Positions 59,060 through 64,000 of a DNA stretch of 64,000 nt are shown piece after piece (positions within the stretch are counted from its first letter, which is position 1; every line of letters begins with the position of its first letter). A program made the translations under genes and the position numbers. The notes under the pieces are model-generated. The model made no database searches. It was not told the DNA's origin and worked only from the letters and a program-made list of their open reading frames with translations. Origin of the DNA: Gymnothorax reevesii (Eukaryota; Chordata; Actinopteri; Anguilliformes; Muraenidae); assembly GCA_029721435.1 (NCBI GenBank), contig CM056586.1, forward strand, positions 70,937,607 through 71,001,606, written 5' to 3'.

Positions 59060-59700
59060 TATAAAGCAATTTTGAAATTCACAAAATATCTGCCTAATTT
59101 TGGAAATCCATAGAAAATGTATTGTGAATTTAATAATTCACAACAGTTTTTCACCATACTCACTATATCTGCAAATATGATATGTGTATCGTATTTGCAT
59201 TCAAAATCAATTTGATGCAAATACAGTCAATTAGATTCACATAATATTTGCACCAAATGTGAGTCCAGTTATTCCTGCGGTGTTATTTAAGAATATGTTA
59301 TGTGTCTTGTGTGTCATATTGTCTACAACGTACATGTCGTAGTTGTTGTACATTGCAGTCAGTATTGTATTCGTGGTCTTGTCTGCGTGAATTCATGAAT
59401 GAACCGTCACTTTTGGCAGAAATTTTATCCTATCTTAGTGGCAGCACAGTATAGCTTCAGCAAAACAGATATTTAGAAATGTTTACTGTATCAGTTAGAA
59501 ATTGTCTTCATATGTTAAGACATCAACTTAATCAACAATAATGTAATCTTTGATTTTGTAATGTAAAACAATAATGTAATCTTTGATTTTTTTTTAATTT
59601 TTTTTTAGTTGTCAAGGCCTTGGTAGATAGGCTTCCAGAGTTGAGAACAACGAACCTGGATCGGTGGTTTGTGACATATGTTGAGCTTGAAGCCGGAGTT
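59060..59700. other. Non-coding stretch with 40-bp duplication
   Basis: ACAATAATGTAATCTTTGAT occurs twice (about 59535 and 59568), a short tandem duplication. Otherwise AT-rich with no gene. Confidence 0.45.
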
Positions 59701-59707
59701 TTTAATG

Positions 59708-59948
59708 TTATCCCTTTGAGCGCTGAATACATTTTCGAGGAATTAAAAATTTAATTATCCTGAGCTGTTGAAAACCTATCATGTGTCAACTTGTCTAAAA
59801 GAGCTTCCCTGCGGGAGCAGCTCCTCTAACCCTCCCCTGCGGGAGCTCTTTTAAACAAGTTGACACATGATTGGTTTTCAACAGCATCTGGTTTTGATAT
59901 CCAACACCATTGGACAACTATAGTTGCCTATGGTGCTCAAAGGGTTAA
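59708..59948. mobile_element. TTAA-ended palindromic MITE (copy D)
   Basis: Begins TTATCCCTTTGAGCGCTGAA and ends GGTGCTCAAAGGGTTAA, so the outermost ends CCCTTTGAGC/GCTCAAAGGG are perfectly inverted. The internal palindrome arms GTTGAAAACCTATCATGTGT and ACACATGATTGGTTTTCAAC flank two GAGCT-rich stems. It is the best-preserved copy of the family. Confidence 0.8.
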
Positions 59949-61100
59949 AAAGATGGCTCTCTTTTAATCAATTTATAGTATCTGGTTAAAGGTTTATGGT
60001 AAATTGAACCAGCTCGCTCAAAGAAAGCCTAATTAATGTTGAACTTGCGATGTAGAACGTTCCTCTCATGTTATAAGATGTTGCCAAAGGGAATGAGGAA
60101 TGTTTAAGTCTCAGTATTGTCTGGCGAATTTTTTTGGATTCCAACATTTGACAAGTAGCTCTGCCAAAATATTTTCAAACAAGAGAAGCTAAAAGGAAAG
60201 GGAAATTGTTTAAAGTTTTGCATAGATGCTATTTTACCCCTTGCTAATTAAAAAGGATGGGCCTTTTGGACAGTGGTCTTTGTCGGAGGTGTGATGAAAA
60301 AGGGACTCTAATGCTCTATGGAGTTGTATAGTAATATCTTTAATTTGGGAGAAAACAGAAAAAAAAAACATTGCAAATAATGAAGGGGGGAGTGAGCAGT
60401 CCGATTCCTAGGACGCCCAAACTTTAGTAAACAAAGGATGAAACTGATGTTAAAGAACTCAACAAAATTCCGGTTAAATGGTAAAACAGATGTCAAGGAA
60501 ATATAGGAGAACTTGGTTTTCTTATTTGATTTGGTTCTACATAATTTCTTCTTCTTCATTAATTTTATATTGGCCACTGTCCGACGTAAAAAAAAAAAAA
60601 AAAACATTCTTTTTCAAACCTGTCATCTGCTGGGTGCAAACAGAACAATATCAAGATTTTTGGAGCTAGTTTATGCATTGAGAAATGGTTCTGAATCCCT
60701 CAAAATTCATCCCGCTATGATTTGTATAAGAAAATACCTATTTCACTATTATCATTGAATGAGCCTCAATGAACGTGCCGGTTAGAAGTGCCAGGTCTTC
60801 CGAATGTCAAATACAGTACAATTATTCATATTTATTCATTTATTTATTTACTTAATCCTTTTCAAGGGTGCCAATGTCAGATGTCTCATTCGCGCGTTTG
60901 TCAGTAGAATTGTATCCAGTAGGGCAACTTCTCAGGAATTTTGTTTGATGAAAACGAACAACGATAAATGATGAACAAAAATACTAGGCTATTATTTTAG
61001 ATTGGCTGAGAATTTGCTTCAACAACAAGCCTCGGGTCCGTACAGTGGTGTGCTGCCACCTAGCTGACAGACAGGCTCCATCAATGTTTATCCTGAAAAA
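59949..61100. other. Non-coding stretch upstream of the hnRNP gene
   Basis: AT-rich with poly-A (about 60588) and a (TTTA)n patch near 60831-60850. Open frames have no domain. Confidence 0.4.
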
Positions 61101-61104
61101 AGCA

Positions 61105-61153
61105 GGCGTGTCTGTCACGTGGGTGACCGCACTTCCTTCTTCCGTTTACAGCT
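61105..61153 (+). promoter_or_regulatory. hnRNP gene promoter/5' UTR
   Basis: Just upstream of the first start codon lies an E-box/USF-type site CACGTG (61116-61121) within TCACGTGGGTGAC, and a pyrimidine tract CTTCCTTCTTCC (61132-61143). That tract could serve as an initiator or 5'TOP-like leader and also contains an ETS core (TTCC). No TATA box is evident, as usual for housekeeping hnRNP genes. The start site was not determined. Confidence 0.45.

Positions 61154-64000
<2,847 letters not shown>

Overview
The window looks like vertebrate, almost certainly teleost fish, nuclear DNA. Several things point to this: spliced gene structure with GT/AG junctions, low gene density, many degenerate Tc1-like transposons, 5S-rRNA-derived SINE3 and tRNA-derived SINE copies, palindromic MITEs, Ty3/gypsy and non-LTR remnants, and CA/TG microsatellites. 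There is no bacterial-style coding density, and nearly all open frames are chance or decayed transposon sequence.

Only one host gene can be recognised with confidence, at the right edge. It is the 5' end of an hnRNP A/B RNA-binding protein, best read as hnrnpa3. Exon 1 starts at 61154 and exons 2 and 3 (62282-62398 and 62656-62802) encode the first RRM; the rest lies outside the window. The 61 kb upstream has no other recognisable host gene. A CpG-rich spot at 45.0-45.3 kb could be a first exon and promoter on the minus strand.

Layout: 1-14.7 kb is mostly repeats and unremarkable DNA, with a 1.2 kb fold-back element (3.9-5.2 kb), a RecQ-like helicase fragment (7.1-7.3 kb), a perfect 31-bp inverted-repeat MITE (9.1 kb) and a SINE (12 kb). 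From 14.7 to 23.3 kb the sequence becomes low in recognisable repeats and rich in homeodomain-type TAATTA/ATTA words, with the texture of vertebrate conserved non-coding elements (CNEs). From 23.6 to 37.7 kb it is transposon-dominated: a nearly complete Tc1-like copy with a lost catalytic residue, LINE, MITE, SINE3 and gypsy remnants. A second CNE-like block lies at 37.7-41.1 kb and contains a local duplication of one element (38.5 and 39.6 kb). From 41 to 60 kb repeats alternate with shorter CNE-like stretches (48.3, 49.3 and 50.1 kb), including a SINE nested inside a terminal-inverted-repeat element.

In mammals HNRNPA3 lies downstream of a long gene desert that starts at HOXD and MTX2 and carries many HoxD limb and trunk enhancers. 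HNRNPA1 and HNRNPA2B1 instead sit head-to-head with CBX genes. The gene-free, CNE-rich DNA upstream of this gene, with no CBX neighbour, therefore suggests the window is part of the fish counterpart of the HoxD telomeric regulatory landscape. That is an inference, since CNE status was judged by eye without alignment.
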